A stretch of DNA of 64,000 nt. Source: Merluccius polli (Eukaryota; Chordata; Actinopteri; Gadiformes; Merlucciidae). The notes beneath the pieces were generated by a model. The model worked only from the letters and a program-made list of their open reading frames with translations, made no database searches and was not told where the DNA came from. The DNA is taken from NCBI GenBank assembly GCA_030340625.1, contig JAOPHQ010006258.1:435001-499000 (forward strand), given 5' to 3'. The translations under genes and the position numbers were made by a program. Shown here in pieces: positions 61,550-64,000 of this stretch (the stretch's first letter is position 1; each line of letters opens with the position of its first letter).

Positions 61550-62510
61550 AATTTTTATTATCCCAGAGGGGCAATTTGTTTATTTATTTAATTTAATTTA
61601 TTTAAAAGGCCAATAACAGCAGGGACAAATGAGTTTTTAAATCTGTTGGTCTTGGAAGATCTGCATCTTGGAAGATAATATCTGCGACCAGAAGGAAGCA
61701 ACCTGAACTCACTGAACAAGGGGTGACTAGGGTCAGAAAGGATTGACTGGGCCTTCTTTGTGACTCTGACTTTGTGCTGTTGGGAGAGGTCATTTAGATG
61801 TGTGCCTGCAATTGTACTGCACAGTCTAACAATTCCTTCTAACCTGTTCCTGTTTTTCAAGGTAAGTGACCCAAACCAGCAAATAAAAGAGACGGTTAAA
61901 CCAGACTCAATAAAACAAGAATAAAACATTCTCATAAAAGTGGTGTCAACATCAAAACTTCTGAGCTTCCGATAAAAGTAAATACGCTGATGGGCCTTTG
62001 CACAAAACAACATCAGTATTTTGTTCAAAGGTTAACTTGTCATCAGTTATTGTCCCCAGATACTTGTACTGTTGAACAACATCAACAGCCTGGCCACAAA
62101 TAACAGCAGGAAGAATAGGGGGAGGCTTCTTCCTAAAGTCAATTATCATTTCCTTTGTTTTAGACACATTTATGTCCAAGAAGGAGCATTTGCACCAGTC
62201 ACTAAATTCATCCACCACTGGACCATGGTTAATTTCATCATTACTGAGCAGGGACACAATGACGGAATCATCCGCAAACTTGATTATATGTCTGCCCACA
62301 TAGTAACACTGACACTCATTTGTATATAAAACAAAGTGGTGAGAGGACACACCCCTGGGGGGAGCCGATGAAAGATAAAAGCGCGTCAGATAAAACGCCA
62401 TTGACTTTCACCTTTTGAGACCTGTCATTTAAAAAGTCAACCAGCCAACGGTTAAAAACCAACAGGGTAGCACACAACGGACAACTACCGCTGCATGTCA
62501 CCATTAGACC
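61550..62510 (-). pseudogene. LINE reverse-transcriptase fragment (L2/CR1-type), minus strand
   Basis: The minus-strand frames 62504-62316, 62401-61952 and 62028-61588 overlap as shifted parts of one RT. They show GSPQGCVLSPL (motif before the catalytic box), HIIKFADDSVIVSLL with the catalytic FADD (near 62290), LDINVSKTKEMIIDF, QYKYLGTITDDKL, then the RT C-terminus with SFICWFGSLTL and SHPLFSEFRLLPSGRRY. At least two frameshifts disable it. The left end, read as a 3' end, is aaattgcccctctgggataa followed by A/T-rich sequence, like the tails of this LINE clade. The endonuclease is missing (5' truncation). Confidence 0.85.
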
Positions 62511-62644
62511 AGCGCCATTTGGTCAACTATATTTGGGTTAATGACACCCAGTTGCTCTTAGTGCTGTTAAATGTAATTAGCTACAATAAAAATAGACTGT
62601 ACAAATGATAATAGAACATATTTGAATTTTGTAGAAGTAAAAAA

Positions 62645-62648
<4 letters not shown>

Positions 62649-62706
<58 letters not shown>
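62649..62706. repeat. AT microsatellite
   Basis: A pure AT run is followed by a gtttttgttttt stretch near the end of the hAT element. Confidence 0.95.
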
Positions 62707-62708
<2 letters not shown>

Positions 62709-62820
62709 TTGTTTTTGTTTTTGTTTTTGCTTTATTTTTAAATCTCTGAGGCCCCGTGGCCAATGGTCCACAGCCCGCTACCGGTCTCCGGCCCGGTGGT
62801 TGAGAACCACTGCCTTAAGC

Positions 62821-63470
62821 TACAGGAACCAAAACCTCAACCATATCATATACTGCATGTTAGATGCATTGGTGTATTCATTTACGCATTTCATCCTTAC
62901 TAATAATATACCTATTACCTTCTTTGGTGACATAAGGGACATCATCTTCCAAGCGTTCTGTAAAGTTACTAAATGTTCTTTCTAGTCGCAATTGTGACTA
63001 GAGTATAAAGTATGCATAGTATAAACACGAACCTTGACATATAAAGTATACCCATTTATGTTTAAATGGAAAGAAAAAAGTTGATAGTGTGGCACAACAC
63101 CAAAATGGCTGACAATCAGAGGAACACATTCAGATGGTGAAGTGTGAAAGCTGCCTGCGGGCAATGTACAGAAGAGATTGACGGTGAGAAATGACATTGA
63201 CCGTTTTACAATGCATCCTTGACATTCCCTCTCTCCCTCTTTCTCTCATTCCCTCTCCATCTCTCCCTCTCTGGGTTGTGTGATGTTGAAAGGCTTGGAT
63301 GGCTCACTTTGTACTGGGCTTTGGCTTCACATCAGCGTTGAGCCGAGCCGGGGGACGTTGGACTTTGAGCTTTGGTCATTTCATGTTTTATTTTATTATT
63401 ATTGTTGAAATGACTCAAAATGCCTCCCAAATTCCCGTTCTTTTTTTAAAGATGAGATTCACCTGTATGG
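62821..63470. other. Non-coding intron sequence
   Basis: Unique-looking sequence with a CTCTCC-rich patch near 63228-63270. No exon was recognised. Confidence 0.55.
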
Positions 63471-64000
63471 TATTATTATATTACATTACATTACATTTAG
63501 CAGACGCTTTTATCCAAAGCGACTTACAATTGAGGAAGACAATCAAGTTTCAGTAACATAAGATTTGACATGGTTACTATAGAACATTAAAGACAAAGGC
63601 GATTCAACTTCAATAGCATAAGAGTGATCAACATAGCTTCAATAACAGTGAACAGAGTGAACATCATGGCTTCATTATTCAACATGGTTTCAGGTGCTCT
63701 CGGAAGAGAAGGGTTTTTAAGAGCTTCTTGAAGACAGAGAGGGACGCCCCTGCTCTTGTAGCAACTGGTAGCTTGTTCCACCATTGGGGAACTGCAGATG
63801 CGAATGATCTCGACTGAGATCGCCTTGTGTTTAAGGAGGGCGAGGCCAGTCGGTGCTGTTGTGATGAGCGCAACGCCCGGGCAGGGGTGTAAGCCATTAT
63901 AATTGAGTTTAGGTAGGTAGGTGCAGACCCTGAAATCACTCTGTAGGCAAGAGACAGTGACTTGTGTTTGATTTGGGCAGCCACCGGTAGCCAGTGTAGG
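63471..64000 (-). mobile_element. LINE 3' end, truncated by the window edge
   Basis: The minus-strand frame 63984-63679 encodes an RT C-terminal segment (SLAYRVISGSAPTYLNSIIM, later SFASAVPQWWNKLPVATRAG and KKLLKTLLF). This motif set is familiar from teleost non-LTR elements. The 3' UTR follows with cgctttggataaaagcgtct in minus sense and ends in a short (TGTAA) tail near 63478-63496. The rest of the element lies beyond the window. Confidence 0.8.

Larger units (their letters stand above)
58188..62820 (-). mobile_element. hAT-Charlie-like DNA transposon with perfect 8-bp target duplication and nested LINEs
   Basis: The element is 58196-62812 (4.6 kb). Its ends, cagggctcttcaacc and ggttgagaaccactg, are imperfect inverted repeats of the CAGTGGTTCTCAACC kind, followed by the characteristic tttttgttactgcggccc and a G-rich run. 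The octamer ccttaagc flanks it exactly at 58188-58195 and 62813-62820. A broken ZBED5-like transposase lies on the minus strand (60060-60560). A LINE tail (60600-60985) and a LINE reverse-transcriptase piece (61550-62510) are inserted within it, so it is older than both. It also has a 15-bp triplicate (ttgaatagctgaatg, 58464-58508) and an AT tract (62649-62706). It sits inside spon1 intron 6. Confidence 0.9.

Overview
This window is nuclear DNA from a vertebrate, almost certainly a teleost fish. It has long CA/GT, GA/CT and AT microsatellites. It carries teleost-style hAT transposons, L2/CR1-like LINE fragments and a chromodomain Ty3/gypsy element. The one host gene I recognise has widely spaced exons with canonical GT/AG junctions. 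There are no operons, CRISPR arrays or bacterial signals, and most apparent long open frames are translated simple repeats.

Host gene: the first six coding exons of a spondin-1 (F-spondin, spon1) orthologue lie on the + strand at 30219-30441, 31464-31570, 39670-39803, 50057-50130, 50347-50469 and 51183-51331. Together they make 810 nt (270 codons) with matching phases. They encode a signal peptide, the Reeler domain and the start of the Spondin_N domain. The rest of the gene (end of Spondin_N and the thrombospondin type-1 repeats) is not found before 64000, so the last intron exceeds 12.6 kb. A GC-rich stretch before exon 1 (about 29290-30218) is the likely promoter and 5'UTR. Nothing else in the window was recognised as a host gene.

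Layout: 1-7237 is non-coding with microsatellites. 7238-12011 is a decayed Ty3/gypsy chromovirus-type LTR retrotransposon with a 5-bp target duplication. 12615-13302 is a MITE full of a 54-bp minisatellite. 15164-15465 is a 302-bp segment duplicated at 20287-20588. 18376-21104 is a knot of nested DNA transposons with AT tracts and inverted copies. 24012-25279 is a LINE tail split by a transposon carrying a RecQ-helicase-like ORF fragment, followed by a MITE with telomere-like repeats. Within spon1, intron 2 holds a 2.6-kb nested hAT stack (36841-39480). Intron 3 holds a 1.3-kb hAT with a perfect 8-bp target duplication (41892-43222), a composite element (43608-44310) and a smaller hAT-like element (48971-49727). 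Intron 6 holds a 4.6-kb hAT-Charlie-type element (58196-62812, perfect 8-bp duplication) with an antisense transposase relic and two LINE inserts. A further LINE 3' end runs off the right edge.

How things interact: the gene is in an ordinary repeat-laden setting, but repeats touch its splicing signals. Exon 2's pyrimidine tract is a TTCC microsatellite, exon 5's acceptor abuts a TG repeat, and exon 4's acceptor lies just downstream of a transposon end. The most unusual items are the helicase-fragment transposon, the 302-bp templated duplication and these repeat-built splice acceptors. All family calls rest on reading motifs and termini by eye; no database search was run.
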